A stretch of 64,000 bases of DNA from Nocardia vaccinii NBRC 15922 (GCF_001613305.1 NZ_BDCC01000017.1:186001-250000), one strand, 5' to 3'; positions 1 to 8,959 are shown, counted from the stretch's first letter. Program-made: numbers and translations. Notes: generated by a model not told the origin, from the sequence alone.

Positions 1-106
1 TCAGCGTCGCGGGTGTCGCGTTGAGCCGGTAGCCGACCCCGGCGGCCTCGATCACCGCATGGTCGAGGCCGATCTCGAGCACCTCACCGCGTACCGACGC
101 GATCAC
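1..106 (-). CDS. ruvA: Holliday junction helicase subunit RuvA, N-terminal fragment
   Basis: RuvA holds the four-way junction so that the RuvB motor can drive branch migration. Only the first 35 codons lie in the window; the gene continues off the left edge. The reading from a GTG at 104-106 gives [20 protein letters not shown], the characteristic OB-fold start of actinobacterial RuvA. The start overlaps the ruvC stop by four bases (GTGA), so the two are translationally coupled. ruvB is expected next, outside the window. Confidence 0.93.
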   Translation of the reverse strand, partial: MIASVRGEVLEIGLDHAVIEAAGVGYRLNATPATL

Positions 107-672
107 CGGTTCACCGCCTTCCGTTGCCGGGCAAGTCGTTCCGCATATCTGCGCCGCTGTTCTTCGGCCATGGCCTCCGCCTTGGCCATGCGCTCCTGCA
201 TCGGCGCCCGCCAACAATGACAGATCGCCAAGGCGAGCGCATCGGCGGCATCGGCCGGTTTCGGCGCGGTCGCCAGGCCCAGGATCCGGGTCACCATCGC
301 GGTCACCTGCGCCTTGTCCGCGGACCCGTTACCGGTGACCGCCGCCTTCACCTGACTCGGCGTGTGGAACGCCACCGGGATACCGCGCCGCGCCGCGGCC
401 AGCGCGATCACGCCGCCCGCCTGCGCGGTACCCATCGCGGTGCGCACGTTGTGCTGGGAGAACACCCGCTCGATCGCGACCGCCTCGGGCCGGTGGGTAT
501 CCATCCACTGCTCGGCCGCATCGGAAACCGCCAGCAACCGATGTGCGAGATCCATCTCCGGCGGCGTGCGCACGACATCCACGCCCACCGCGCTCACCCG
601 TCGCCCCAGCCCACCCTGCACAACGCTCAGACCACACCGGGTGAGCCCGGGATCCACACCCATCACCCGCAC
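103..672 (-). CDS. ruvC: Crossover junction endodeoxyribonuclease RuvC
   Basis: RuvC resolves Holliday junctions by paired nicking after RuvAB branch migration. The 189-residue protein has the RNase H-like fold signature: MGVDPGL with the first catalytic Asp at residue 7, the VAIERVF segment carrying the catalytic Glu, and the C-terminal [12 protein letters not shown] segment with the remaining acidic residues. The GTG start giving MRVMGVDPG matches the usual mycobacterial start. A LexA-type box lies 22-37 bp upstream, so the ruvCA(B) operon is probably induced by DNA damage. Confidence 0.96.
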   Translation of the reverse strand: MRVMGVDPGLTRCGLSVVQGGLGRRVSAVGVDVVRTPPEMDLAHRLLAVSDAAEQWMDTHRPEAVAIERVFSQHNVRTAMGTAQAGGVIALAAARRGIPVAFHTPSQVKAAVTGNGSADKAQVTAMVTRILGLATAPKPADAADALALAICHCWRAPMQERMAKAEAMAEEQRRRYAERLARQRKAVNR

Positions 673-693
673 GTAAGCACCCCTACCTGATTC

Positions 694-709
694 GCGAACA
701 GTTGTTCGA
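694..709 (-). promoter_or_regulatory. LexA (SOS) box upstream of ruvC
   Basis: On the plus strand the site reads GCGAAC-AGTT-GTTCGA, one base from the actinobacterial SOS consensus TCGAAC-N4-GTTCGA when read on the minus strand. It lies 22 bp before the ruvC start. An SOS box at ruvC is established in Mycobacterium; its use here is inferred. Confidence 0.82.
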
Positions 710-986
710 AGTCTAGAGGACGACCATCGACCCGCCCGATACCGACACGGAGCGCCCTACCGCGCCGATGCACCCGCCCGCATGTGCGCGGGCAGGCACA
801 GCAGGGCCGGATCGTTCGCGCGAGCTGACCACTGCCGCATGGGATCGCCGACCAACCGTCTTTCCCCAGGTCCAGCAATCCGCTGAGCCGACCGACGGTG
901 GCCGACAATTCTGCCCAGCTATATCAGAGACCACCGACATCTTTCCCGCGAGAACGCTCGGATCGCCTCGTTCTCGAATACGCCTG
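710..986. other. Spacer without a recognisable gene
   Basis: Between the ruvC promoter and the macrodomain gene I see no coding region with family resemblance, no tRNA and no strong hairpin. Open frames here are GC-driven. Confidence 0.5.
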
Positions 987-1496
987 TCACGTCAGCGCGT
1001 TCTCGAATGCCCGGTACCCGTCGGCACCGAACAGTACGAAACTGATCCGCCGCACGTCCGTACGCGCTCCCCGCACCGTCTCGATCGCGATTCGAGCACC
1101 GTCGTCCATGGGCCAGCCGAAGACTCCGGTGGATATCGCCGGAAAAGCGACCGTCTCGGCGCCCAGCTCGTCGGCGATGGCCAGGGACTCGCGATAGCAG
1201 GAGGCCAACAGCTCCGAGCGATCGTCGCGGGCCGACCACACCGGGCCGACCGTGTGAATCACCCAGCGCGCGGGCAGATTTCCGGCGGTGGTGGCCACCG
1301 CGGCGCCGGTCGGCAGCCCCTTGCCGTAGCGGGATGCGCGCAGATCCCGGCACTCCGCGAGAATGGCCGGGCCACCCTTCCGGTGAATCGCGCCGTCCAC
1401 TCCCCCGCCACCCAGCAGAGTGGAGTTCGCCGCGTTCACCACCGCGTCGACGGCTTGCTCGGTGATATCGCCACGCACCAAAACGAGTTCGGCCAT
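987..1496 (-). CDS. Macrodomain protein, O-acetyl-ADP-ribose deacetylase-like
   Basis: Macrodomains of this class bind ADP-ribose and hydrolyse O-acetyl-ADP-ribose or ADP-ribosylated protein. The 169-residue protein begins MAELVLVRGDITEQ and carries the hallmark VNAANSTLLGGGGVDGAIHR (residues near 25-45), followed by GPAILAEC, IHTVGPVW and AFPAISTGVFGWP, which forms the second ADP-ribose loop. The start was placed at the ATG at 1496; a longer frame upstream has unrelated low-quality sequence. It stands alone between ruvC and a divergent exporter gene, so no partner can be inferred. Confidence 0.92.
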   Translation of the reverse strand: MAELVLVRGDITEQAVDAVVNAANSTLLGGGGVDGAIHRKGGPAILAECRDLRASRYGKGLPTGAAVATTAGNLPARWVIHTVGPVWSARDDRSELLASCYRESLAIADELGAETVAFPAISTGVFGWPMDDGARIAIETVRGARTDVRRISFVLFGADGYRAFENALT

Positions 1497-1756
1497 GTCA
1501 ACATTGTGCCCGGTCGGCACGCCCGGCAGCCGAACCGCCATAGCGCGGGACGCGGTCGTATTCTTCTCGCCCTCGCATGGGAGCCGCGCCGTAGCCGCGT
1601 GCACGGGCGAAGTCGTCCCATGTGACCGGACAGCGAGAGCATCCTGCCCGGCACGAGTCGACCGAGTTTCTCCGCGCTCGGACTTTCCGCAGTCTCGAAG
1701 ATGCCGCCGGCCGGAACGATGCCGGCCGGAACCTGACGGTCGCATACCGTACGAGC

Positions 1757-2071
1757 ATGGCCTGGCTATTGTTGATCGTCTCGGGATTGATGGAGACCGC
1801 GTGGGCGATCTCGTTGGAGAAGTCCGAGGGATTCAGCAAGCTGTGGCCCAGTGTGGGCTTTGTGGCGGCGCTGGCGCTGAGCATGGCCGGACTCGGGTAC
1901 GCGTTGCGCACGATTCCCGTCGGCACCGGCTACGCGGTCTGGGTCGGCATCGGCGCGGTCGGCACAGCTCTGGTCGGGATGTTGTGGCTGGGTGAATCCG
2001 CCGCCGTGGGCCGCGTCGTATGTCTGCTGCTGATCGTGGCGGGAGTGATGGGGCTCAGGACATTTCACTGA
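1757..2071 (+). CDS. sugE: SMR-family exporter, Gdx/SugE (guanidinium) type
   Basis: Small multidrug resistance proteins are dual-topology dimers of four-helix subunits that exchange protons for cations; the Gdx/SugE branch exports guanidinium. The 104-residue protein has four hydrophobic segments. The essential Glu is at residue 13 inside GLMETAWA, and PVGTGYAVWVGIGAVGT and LGESA match the SugE branch rather than EmrE. The start at 1757 gives the family-length protein. A GC-rich hairpin precedes it, but no convincing ribosome-binding site is present. It converges with the next gene. Confidence 0.9.
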   Translation: MAWLLLIVSGLMETAWAISLEKSEGFSKLWPSVGFVAALALSMAGLGYALRTIPVGTGYAVWVGIGAVGTALVGMLWLGESAAVGRVVCLLLIVAGVMGLRTFH

Positions 2072-2131
2072 CCGCCGCGGGCATGGCTGTACAGCGGTCC
2101 GCACCGACCGCCGGCGCGGACCGCGAAATGC

Positions 2132-2719
2132 TCAGCAGTACTGGCAGACTCCGGTGGCAGGCAGCTGAATGAAGCACTGCGCGCACACCGCCGGAGCCGC
2201 GACCGGATCGGGCTCCGGCTCGGCCGGACGCGCGGTGACCGCTCCGCGGCGGGCCGCGACCTTCGGCGTCAGCGGCGGCACGCCACCGTCGGCCGGAACG
2301 TCCGCACCGTAGGTCTGGTAGCACTGCCAACGCGCGTACGCCGCATGCAGTTCCAGATCCTCCGGCCGCGGCAGCCCGGCGAGTTCGAGAACGTATTTGT
2401 AGCTGTCCCCGACGGTGTGGTTGGCCCGGACGCACAATGCGGTCAGCGGGGGCTCTCCCGCGCTGTGGCAGCGGCGCGCGACCTTGCGCAGGATCGCGTC
2501 CATCCAGGTTCGGGTCGGGGCGTTGGTACGCACGCCCGACATCTCCTGCACCCGCTCGGCCAACTCTTCGACGGTAACGAAATGTCCATAGCCGGTGGCG
2601 GTTTCGGCGAGGACCCCATGGGCGGCCAGCGCCCATGCGACGGCGGCGTCACGGAACGACACTGCCGTGTCGTCGCCCGCGCGCCATGCTCCTGAAATTG
2701 TGGTGGCGGCAGTTTTCAT
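2132..2719 (-). CDS. Hypothetical protein with C-terminal zinc-ribbon-like Cys pairs
   Basis: I do not recognise the family. The 195-residue protein is soluble, with an Ala-rich helical first two thirds that includes HFVTVEELAERVQE and ELHAAYARWQCYQTYGADVP. A Pro-rich linker follows, and the protein ends in CAQC...CQYC, two CxxC pairs 12 residues apart that could hold a zinc ion. Codon use and GC match the neighbours. A role in nucleic-acid or protein binding would only be a guess from the Cys pairs. Confidence 0.7.
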   Translation of the reverse strand: MKTAATTISGAWRAGDDTAVSFRDAAVAWALAAHGVLAETATGYGHFVTVEELAERVQEMSGVRTNAPTRTWMDAILRKVARRCHSAGEPPLTALCVRANHTVGDSYKYVLELAGLPRPEDLELHAAYARWQCYQTYGADVPADGGVPPLTPKVAARRGAVTARPAEPEPDPVAAPAVCAQCFIQLPATGVCQYC

Positions 2720-2795
2720 AGCCCTTCAAAAGTAACCCTCGAGCCTCGCTCGCCGAGCACCGACCCACCCCTTTCGGCCATTTCGTCGTCGATTT

Positions 2796-4244
2796 TCACT
2801 CCGGTCCGGCAAGTTCGCTCAGTGTGGCCCGCGCTCCCTTCGTGTGCAGCGATTCCAGAGCGGCCAGATAGGGACGCAGGAATCGCGGCTCATCGATCAG
2901 ATCACCGAATACCGAACGGTCGCACAGGAATGCGGTCGGATCGGTGCGCTGCCGCTGCGCCAGCGGCAGCAGCCGATCTCGCAACCGGTCGACCACCTCG
3001 ATCGGCTCGCCCCGTTCGTCGACTCCCTCGGCGTAGCGCGCCCAACTCGCCACGATAGCCGCGGCACAGTCGATTTCACCGCCCGCGGCCAGCCGCTCCC
3101 GGATGACCGGCAGCACCCACTTCGGAATCCGGTCCGAGGATTCGGCGCACAGCCGGGCAATGGTGTCACCGATCGCGGGATTCCCGAAACGTTCGATCAA
3201 CGTGCGTTTGTAGCGGTCCAGATCGACGCCCGGGACCGGGCGCAACGTCGGGGTGGCCTCGAAATCCATGTACCGCATCAGGAATCGGTCGAACAGCGGA
3301 TCCCGCGCGGCCTCGTCGACCATCCGGTAACCGCACAGGTGTCCGAAGTAGGCGATCCCCTGGTGACTGGCATTGAGCAGACGCAACTTCATCAACTCGT
3401 AAGGGGTGACATCCTCGACCACCTGCACTCCGACCTCTTCGTAGGCCGGTCGGCCGAGAGTGAAGGAATCCTCGAGCACCCACTGTGTGAACGGTTCGGT
3501 GATCACCGGCCACCGGTCGGTGATTCCGCTGCGGCGCAATACTTCCGCCGCCGCCTCCGGTGGGGTGACCGGGGTGATCCGGTCCACCATCGAATTGGGG
3601 AAGCTCACCTCCCGATCGATCCAGTCGCCCAGGTCCGGATCACGCAATCGGGCGAAGGCGCCGAACACTCGCCGGGCGACATGGCCGTTGCCCTGGATGT
3701 TGTCGCACGACATGACCGTGAACGGCGCGATGCCCACCGACCGCCGCCGCGCGAGCGCCTCGACCACGAGACCGAATACCGTGCGCGGCACCGCGCCCGG
3801 CTCCAGATCCGCGGCCACGGACGGCTCGGCGGCGTCGAATTCGCCGGTTGTCGCGTCGATTCCGTAGCCGCCCTCGGTGATCGTCAGCGAGACGATGCGC
3901 GTGGCCGGATCGGCCAGTTTCGCCAGCACCGCCTCCGGGTCGTCGGGCGCGTAGAGATATTCGATGATCGAGCCGATCACCCGGGTGTCCCAGGCGCCGT
4001 CGGGACCCACCACCGAGAGGGTGTACTGCCCGTCCTGCGCGGTGAGCACATCGCGCATGCGGCGATCACCGGGCAGGACGCCGACGCCGCAGATGGCCCA
4101 CTCCTTCGATCCGCCCCGCCCGAGTAGCCGGTCGACGTACATCGCCTGATGCGCACGGTGGAATCCGCCGACTCCGAAGTGCACGATTCCGGCCGTCAAT
4201 CCGTCCCGGTCATAGGTCGATGGCGAAAGTGTTGTGTGCGTCAC
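2796..4244 (-). CDS. Mannitol dehydrogenase family protein (polyol 2-dehydrogenase)
   Basis: This is a long-chain polyol dehydrogenase that oxidises mannitol, arabinitol or a related polyol with NAD+. The 482-residue protein has the N-terminal nucleotide-binding segment GIVHFGVGGFHRAHQAMY and the catalytic K-x4-N-x2-H signature as KLRLLNASHQ. Length is typical of the family. I chose the GTG at 4244 because it leaves a 58-bp promoter region to the divergent regulator, whereas the ATG at 4280 would leave only 22 bp. Divergence from a SorC regulator and a sugar ABC importer makes a polyol uptake and oxidation locus the best reading. Confidence 0.9.
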   Translation of the reverse strand: MTHTTLSPSTYDRDGLTAGIVHFGVGGFHRAHQAMYVDRLLGRGGSKEWAICGVGVLPGDRRMRDVLTAQDGQYTLSVVGPDGAWDTRVIGSIIEYLYAPDDPEAVLAKLADPATRIVSLTITEGGYGIDATTGEFDAAEPSVAADLEPGAVPRTVFGLVVEALARRRSVGIAPFTVMSCDNIQGNGHVARRVFGAFARLRDPDLGDWIDREVSFPNSMVDRITPVTPPEAAAEVLRRSGITDRWPVITEPFTQWVLEDSFTLGRPAYEEVGVQVVEDVTPYELMKLRLLNASHQGIAYFGHLCGYRMVDEAARDPLFDRFLMRYMDFEATPTLRPVPGVDLDRYKRTLIERFGNPAIGDTIARLCAESSDRIPKWVLPVIRERLAAGGEIDCAAAIVASWARYAEGVDERGEPIEVVDRLRDRLLPLAQRQRTDPTAFLCDRSVFGDLIDEPRFLRPYLAALESLHTKGARATLSELAGPE

Positions 4245-4266
4245 ATGCCCGATGGTACCGTGTTGC

Positions 4267-4298
4267 GAGCAATAGATCACCCCGTGAGCAGATGATCA
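4267..4298. promoter_or_regulatory. Imperfect direct repeat, possible SorC operator
   Basis: Two 13-bp copies, GAGCAATAGATCA at 4267-4279 and GAGCAGATGATCA at 4286-4298, match at 10 of 13 positions with a 19-bp period. They fill most of the short space between the dehydrogenase and regulator genes, which is where an operator for the divergent pair would sit. Confidence 0.35.
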
Positions 4299-4302
4299 TT
4301 CG

Positions 4303-5304
4303 ATGAGGAGCATCGTGGCCCCTGAACCCCGGCCCAGCAATCCGGAGGACGTCCGGATGGCGCTGCGTGCCGCGCGGCTCTACCACTTCGAGGGCGCCAC
4401 CCAGGCCGAAATCGCTGCCGTACTGGGCGTTTCGCGCCCGACCGCCGGACGGCTCATCGCCCGCGCCCGAGCACAGGGCCTGGTGCGCATCGAGATCGTC
4501 GTCCCCGAAGAACTGCGCGCGCAGCTGCACACCGATCTGGAACGCGAGCTCGAGGCGGCCTACGGGCTGACCGAGGCGGTGGTGCTCGGCGAGGCGCCCG
4601 ACGACTCACCCGCGAGCCTGGCCCCGCTGGCCCGCGCCGCGGTCGCGGTGCTCGGGCGCCGGCTGCGCCCGGAGGCCACCCTCGGATTCACCTGGGGTCC
4701 GGAAACGATCGCCGTGGCCACCGAATTGGGGCCGCACTCGGCGCGCTGCGCCACCGTCGTCCAGCTCGACGGCTCACTGACCTCCTCGGACTACCAGACC
4801 GGCGTCGAATTCACCCTCGGCCGCTGCGCCACCCAACTGCAAGCCACCCCGGTCCGCCTGCACGCACCGCTGTACGCCGACGCGGCGACGGTCACCGCGC
4901 TGGAGCAGGATTCGGTCCTCGGTCGCGCCATCGCGCTGGGCCGCGCGGCCGAGGTGATGATGTTCGGCGTCGGCACGGTCTCCACCGCGACCACCCTGTT
5001 CGAGGGCAGCTATCTGGACACCGCCCTGCTCGACGAGCTGCGCGGCCTCGGCGCGGTCGGCGAGATCGGCGGCCGCTTCTTCCGCGCCGACGGCACCGAA
5101 ATCGCCGGATCCCTTGCCGCACGCACGGTCTCGGTCGGCCTCGACGCGATCCGCGCCTGCGGCTGCACGGTGCTGATCTCCGGTGGCGAGCCCAAACACC
5201 AGGCCGTTCTCGGCGCGTTGCGCGGCGGGCTGGCCACGATCCTGGTCACCGACATCGAGTGCGCGCGGTGGCTGCTGGAAAAGAAGGAGGGCGCAGGCCC
5301 ATGA
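4303..5304 (+). CDS. SorC/DeoR-family sugar-binding transcriptional regulator
   Basis: SorC regulators bind DNA through an N-terminal helix-turn-helix and sense phosphorylated sugars through a NagB-like C-terminal domain. The protein is 333 residues (329 if translation starts at the GTG at 4315, which has AGGAG four bases upstream). The HTH is ATQAEIAAVLGVSRPTAGRL near residue 32, and the effector domain carries TLGFTWGPET and MFGVGTVSTATTL. Its TGA overlaps the ATG of the substrate-binding protein, so it is the first gene of the transporter operon and probably controls it and the divergent dehydrogenase. Confidence 0.9.
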   Translation: MRSIVAPEPRPSNPEDVRMALRAARLYHFEGATQAEIAAVLGVSRPTAGRLIARARAQGLVRIEIVVPEELRAQLHTDLERELEAAYGLTEAVVLGEAPDDSPASLAPLARAAVAVLGRRLRPEATLGFTWGPETIAVATELGPHSARCATVVQLDGSLTSSDYQTGVEFTLGRCATQLQATPVRLHAPLYADAATVTALEQDSVLGRAIALGRAAEVMMFGVGTVSTATTLFEGSYLDTALLDELRGLGAVGEIGGRFFRADGTEIAGSLAARTVSVGLDAIRACGCTVLISGGEPKHQAVLGALRGGLATILVTDIECARWLLEKKEGAGP

Positions 5305-6689
5305 CAACGCCCAAGAACAAGAACGGCCCCGGCCGCATCAGGCGGCACGCGAAAGGTCTAGCGGCACTGGCACTCTCGTCAGTGCTAGCGCTCAGTGGCT
5401 GTGCGGGTGCGGGTTCGTTCACCTCCGGCGGCGGCCGCACGGTCACCATCGCGATGGTCTCCAATTCACAGATGCAGGACGCGATCAAACTCTCCAGCGA
5501 ATTCGAGCGCGCCAATCCCGGTATCAAGCTCAAATTCGTCTCGCTGTCGGAGAACGAGGCGCGCGCCAAGATCACCTCCTCGGTCGCCACCGGCGGCGGC
5601 GAATTCGACGTGGTGATGATCAGCAACTACGAGACGCCGCAGTGGGCCGCGGACGGCTGGCTGACCAACCTGGCTCCCTATCAGGCGAAAACCCCGGGCT
5701 ACGACGCGGCCGACTTCATCTCCTCGCTGCGCAAGTCGTTGTCCTACAAGGGCGATATGTATTCGGTGCCGTTCTACGGCGAGTCCTCGTTCTTGATGTA
5801 CCGCAAGGATCTGTTCCAGCAGGCCGGTCTGACCATGCCCGATCAGCCGACCTGGGATCAGGTGGCCCAGTTCGCCGCCAAACTGGACGATCCGGCGCAC
5901 GGGCATTCCGGGATCTGCCTGCGCGGCGATCCGGGCTGGGGCGAGACCCTGGCCCCGCTGGACACGGTGATCAACACCTTCGGCGGTCGCTGGTTCGACG
6001 AGAACTGGCATGCCCAGCTCACCAGCCCGGAGGTGGAGAAGGCGGTGAACTTCTATGTCGACCTGGTCCGCAAGCACGGCGAACCCGGCGCGGCGACAGC
6101 CGGTTTCAGCGAGTGCGCCACGCAGTTGTCCCAGGGCGACACGGCCATGTGGTACGACGCCACCTCAGCGGTCGGCGTGCTCGAGGATCCCTCGGCGAGC
6201 AAGGTGGTCGGCAAGATCGGCTACGTCCTCGCTCCGATCGCGCAGAAGCCGAATTCCGGCTGGCTGTACACCTGGTCGCTGGGCATCCCGAAGACCAGCC
6301 ACAATCCGGACGCCGCATGGAAATTCATCTCCTGGATGACCAGCAAGGAGTACATCCAGCACGTCGGCGCCGAGCTCGGCTGGTCGCATGTGCCGCCGGG
6401 CAGCCGCAACTCCACCTACCAGATCCCGGAGTACGCCGAGGCCGCCAAGGCGTACGGACCGGTCACCCTGCAGGCGATGTCCACCGTGGATCCGGAACAT
6501 CCCACGGTGCAACCGGTTCCGTACACCGGCATCCAGTTCCTGGCCATTCCGGAGTTCCAGGATCTGGGCACCCGGGTGAGCCAGCAGATCAGCGCGGCGA
6601 TCGCCGGGCGGGAGAGCGTGCGGACCGCACTCGAGCAATCCCAGGAATATGCCGAGACCGTCGGCAGGTCGTATCGAGGGAATCAGTAG
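5301..6689 (+). CDS. ABC transporter substrate-binding lipoprotein (carbohydrate, CUT1 type)
   Basis: This protein captures the sugar or polyol outside the membrane. It has 462 residues with a lipoprotein signal: basic N-terminus, hydrophobic LAALALSSVLALSGC and the lipobox Cys at LSG/C. The mature part has the MalE-like fold pattern, including SNSQMQDAIKLSSEFERANP at the start and YTWSLGIPKTSHNPDAAWKF near the end. The start at 5301 overlaps the regulator stop (ATGA). With the two permeases and the ATPase it forms one importer; polyol is the inferred substrate class from the adjacent dehydrogenase. Confidence 0.93.
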   Translation: MTTPKNKNGPGRIRRHAKGLAALALSSVLALSGCAGAGSFTSGGGRTVTIAMVSNSQMQDAIKLSSEFERANPGIKLKFVSLSENEARAKITSSVATGGGEFDVVMISNYETPQWAADGWLTNLAPYQAKTPGYDAADFISSLRKSLSYKGDMYSVPFYGESSFLMYRKDLFQQAGLTMPDQPTWDQVAQFAAKLDDPAHGHSGICLRGDPGWGETLAPLDTVINTFGGRWFDENWHAQLTSPEVEKAVNFYVDLVRKHGEPGAATAGFSECATQLSQGDTAMWYDATSAVGVLEDPSASKVVGKIGYVLAPIAQKPNSGWLYTWSLGIPKTSHNPDAAWKFISWMTSKEYIQHVGAELGWSHVPPGSRNSTYQIPEYAEAAKAYGPVTLQAMSTVDPEHPTVQPVPYTGIQFLAIPEFQDLGTRVSQQISAAIAGRESVRTALEQSQEYAETVGRSYRGNQ

Positions 6690-6691
6690 CC

Positions 6692-7675
6692 ATGTCCACG
6701 TCCATGCATACCCCCACCCCACCACCCCGGTCGGCCACCACGGCCCCCGCGGCCACCCCGCCGTCGGACATCATCCGACGCGCCCAGAGCGTTTCTCGAG
6801 CCGAGGGCTGGCGCAAGCGCGGCCCCCTGCTGCCCGCGCTGATCTTCATGATCGTGGTCACCCAGATCCCGTTCGTGTTCACCCTGTACTACTCGACGCA
6901 GTCCTGGAACCTGGTCCGGCCGGGTTCGCGCCACTTCGTCGGGCTGGGCAACTACGCGGATGTGTTCCGGGACAACCAGTTCTGGTCGGTCACGCTCAAT
7001 ACGGTCATCCTGATCGTCGGCACCGTGATCGTCTCGGTGGTCCTCGGACTACTGCTGGCGCTGCTGCTCGATCGCACCTTCCTCGGGCGCGGCGTGGTTC
7101 GCACCCTGCTGATCACCCCATTCCTGGTCACGCCGGTCGCCGCGGCGCTGATCTGGAAGACCACGATGCTCGATCCGGTGTTCGGCCTGGTCAACTTCGT
7201 GCTGAAACCGTTCGGAGCCGGCCAGACCGATTGGGTGAGCAAATTCCCGCTGCCCGCGGTGATGGCCGACATGGTCTGGCAGTGGACGCCGTTCATGATG
7301 CTGCTGATCCTCGCCGGCCTGCAGTCCATGCCCCGCGACATCACCGAGGCCGCCCGGGTGGACGGGGCGAATTCGCTCCAGGTGTTCCGCGAACTCACCC
7401 TGCCGCATCTGCGGCGCTTCATCGAACTGGGGACCGTGCTCGGCGCGATCTATCTGGTCAACACGTTCGACTCGGTGTACATGATGACCCAGGGCGGGCC
7501 CGGTATCGCCAGCTCCAACCTGCCCTTCTACATCTATCAGCGCGCCTTCCTCGGCTTCGACATCGGCCAGGCCGCGGCCATGGGCGTGGTCACCGTCATC
7601 GGCACGACGGTCGTCGCGACGTTCGCATTACGACTGCTGTTCACCTCGTTCACCGGCAAGGAGGAAGCAGCTTAA
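6692..7675 (+). CDS. ABC transporter permease, MalF-like
   Basis: This is the first membrane subunit of the carbohydrate importer. The 327-residue protein has a Pro-rich cytosolic N-terminus, then six predicted membrane segments beginning GPLLPALIFMIVVTQIPFVF. The EAA loop that contacts the ATPase is EAARVDGANSLQVFRELTLP near residue 228. The start at 6692 lies two bases after the binding-protein stop. Its TAA at 7673-7675 directly abuts the IS element, so the protein itself is intact but the operon is split. Confidence 0.93.
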   Translation: MSTSMHTPTPPPRSATTAPAATPPSDIIRRAQSVSRAEGWRKRGPLLPALIFMIVVTQIPFVFTLYYSTQSWNLVRPGSRHFVGLGNYADVFRDNQFWSVTLNTVILIVGTVIVSVVLGLLLALLLDRTFLGRGVVRTLLITPFLVTPVAAALIWKTTMLDPVFGLVNFVLKPFGAGQTDWVSKFPLPAVMADMVWQWTPFMMLLILAGLQSMPRDITEAARVDGANSLQVFRELTLPHLRRFIELGTVLGAIYLVNTFDSVYMMTQGGPGIASSNLPFYIYQRAFLGFDIGQAAAMGVVTVIGTTVVATFALRLLFTSFTGKEEAA

Positions 7676-8959
7676 CGGTTCTTCCGCCTGAAGGCGGGAG
7701 ATATCCAGCTCAAATCGCAACCGAACCAACCACCCGGAGGAGGTGATCCGCTTGTCTTACATCTTCGACACTGACGTGGCCCCGTTCTGCCACGGCCAGA
7801 ACCACTCTGGCAGCATTCCGATCACGACTGTCGGCGAAACCGCAGTCCTCGCACCGGAAATCCCTCTCGTGCAGCTCCAGTCGTTGTTTGGCTCTCGCAA
7901 AGCAGGAACTACACGTCATCGTTGTGTACGCGGGCCGGACCATCACCACCTTTCGCCCGGCCCGCACGGCACGCTCGACAAGTTCACGCTTCACCACGCC
8001 GATCGCCGCGTCAGCAGCCTTGCGCGCCATCGTCGACTTGGCCAGGAACACCGGCTTGAAGTCCTCAACCGCGATCAGGTCATGGGTATGGACAACACGC
8101 TTGGCCCACACTCGGGAGTCGTGCGTGGTTTGCCGAGCAGCTTTCTTCGCCAGCCGGGCGGCACGGCGCTTGGCATCGGCATAACCCCGCGACTGTGGTC
8201 GGCCCTTCCGATGACGCCGGGCCATAGTGCGTTGGGCCCTCGTCAACTCGGCCGCACATCGCTTGCGGTACCCCCGATGCGGCAGATCGAACGCCTCGTT
8301 AGTGGTGGTCGCTGTGGTGGACACACCCCAGTCGATACCGATTGCACCTTCACCGTACGAAGGGGGCTGGATCTCTCGGCGCACCACGAAGGAGGCATAC
8401 CAGCATCCCAGACTGTCACGGTAGACACGCACCGACGTGGACGGCGAGGGCAGTTCTCGCGACCACACGACCGGAATCGTGATGCCCTTGGGCAGGCACA
8501 ACCGGCGGTCGCGGATGGAGAACCCGCGTGTGGTGTACTCCAGCGAGGGCAGGGAAGCCTTGCGGGACTTGACCTTCGGTCGGCCACGCCCTTTCACCGT
8601 AAACGAATGGTCCAGCGCCTGCGCGTAATCGCGAAGCGTCTGCTGCTGGGCGACCTGCGACCCCTCACGCAACCACTGGAAGTTCGCCCGCGCCTCGGTC
8701 AGCATTTTGCCCAGCCGTGCGAACGTCGGCTTCCGTCCGGATTTCTGCTGATGCACCGCTTCGTTCCACAACCAGCGACAGCGGCCCCACTCGGCCAGCA
8801 ACGAAGTCTCGGCGGTGCGTCCAGGCCGCAACCGGTACGTGTATCGCACCACCTCATCCATTCGAACATACTATCGAAAGACGTTGTCATGCACCACAAC
8901 CAGGACAGCTACCCAGTCCTCCCCGCGGTGCGTCGCGGCGCATACAAGACGGAATCCCG
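7676..8959 (-). mobile_element. IS605/IS1341-type element carrying only tnpB, between permease genes
   Basis: The approximately 1.28-kb segment between the stop of the first permease and the start of the second carries one antisense tnpB and no tnpA. Beyond the tnpB stop is a hairpin at 7684-7697 (CCGCC-TGAA-GGCGG), the subterminal hairpin type expected at the right end and at the 3' end of the omega RNA. On the other side a weaker hairpin at 8923-8938 (CCGCG-N6-CGCGG) may mark the left end. Exact ends cannot be set, since IS605 elements make no target duplication or terminal inverted repeats. Ordinarily the two permease genes are adjacent, which is the main evidence for insertion. Confidence 0.85.
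7710..8861 (-). CDS. tnpB: RNA-guided endonuclease TnpB (OrfB transposase family)
   Basis: TnpB is the omega-RNA-guided nuclease of IS605-type transposons and the ancestor of Cas12; it cuts empty donor sites so the element is retained. The 383-residue protein has a complete RuvC triad: Asp177 in GIDWG, Glu266 in AVEDF and Asp347 in DSRDRNAA. The zinc finger CSSC...CEDC is present at Cys317, 320, 337 and 340. The full triad argues for an active nuclease. It is antisense to the ABC operon, and the omega RNA would cover its 3' end and read out towards the first permease gene. Confidence 0.95.
   Translation of the reverse strand: MDEVVRYTYRLRPGRTAETSLLAEWGRCRWLWNEAVHQQKSGRKPTFARLGKMLTEARANFQWLREGSQVAQQQTLRDYAQALDHSFTVKGRGRPKVKSRKASLPSLEYTTRGFSIRDRRLCLPKGITIPVVWSRELPSPSTSVRVYRDSLGCWYASFVVRREIQPPSYGEGAIGIDWGVSTTATTTNEAFDLPHRGYRKRCAAELTRAQRTMARRHRKGRPQSRGYADAKRRAARLAKKAARQTTHDSRVWAKRVVHTHDLIAVEDFKPVFLAKSTMARKAADAAIGVVKRELVERAVRAGRKVVMVRPAYTTMTCSSCFARAKQRLELHERDFRCEDCGFADSRDRNAARVVLAVAERGHVSVEDVRQADHLLRVVGSVAI

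Noticed and set aside
1707..1729. Hairpin with ACGA in its loop before the Gdx-type exporter, reminiscent of a guanidine-II riboswitch
   Set aside because: Only one hairpin is present, its loop is seven bases rather than a closed ACGR tetraloop, and no second ACGR hairpin with a proper stem lies near the ribosome-binding region.
2844..4127. Long open frame antisense to the mannitol dehydrogenase gene
   Set aside because: It is a GC-driven shadow; its translation is His/Arg-rich without any family motif. The same holds for the long antisense frames over thrS, the SulP genes and the molybdoenzyme.
7710..8861. TnpB as a nuclease-dead RNA-guided repressor of the ABC operon
   Set aside because: All three RuvC acidic residues and the zinc finger are intact, so the sequence indicates an active nuclease rather than a TldR-like repressor.
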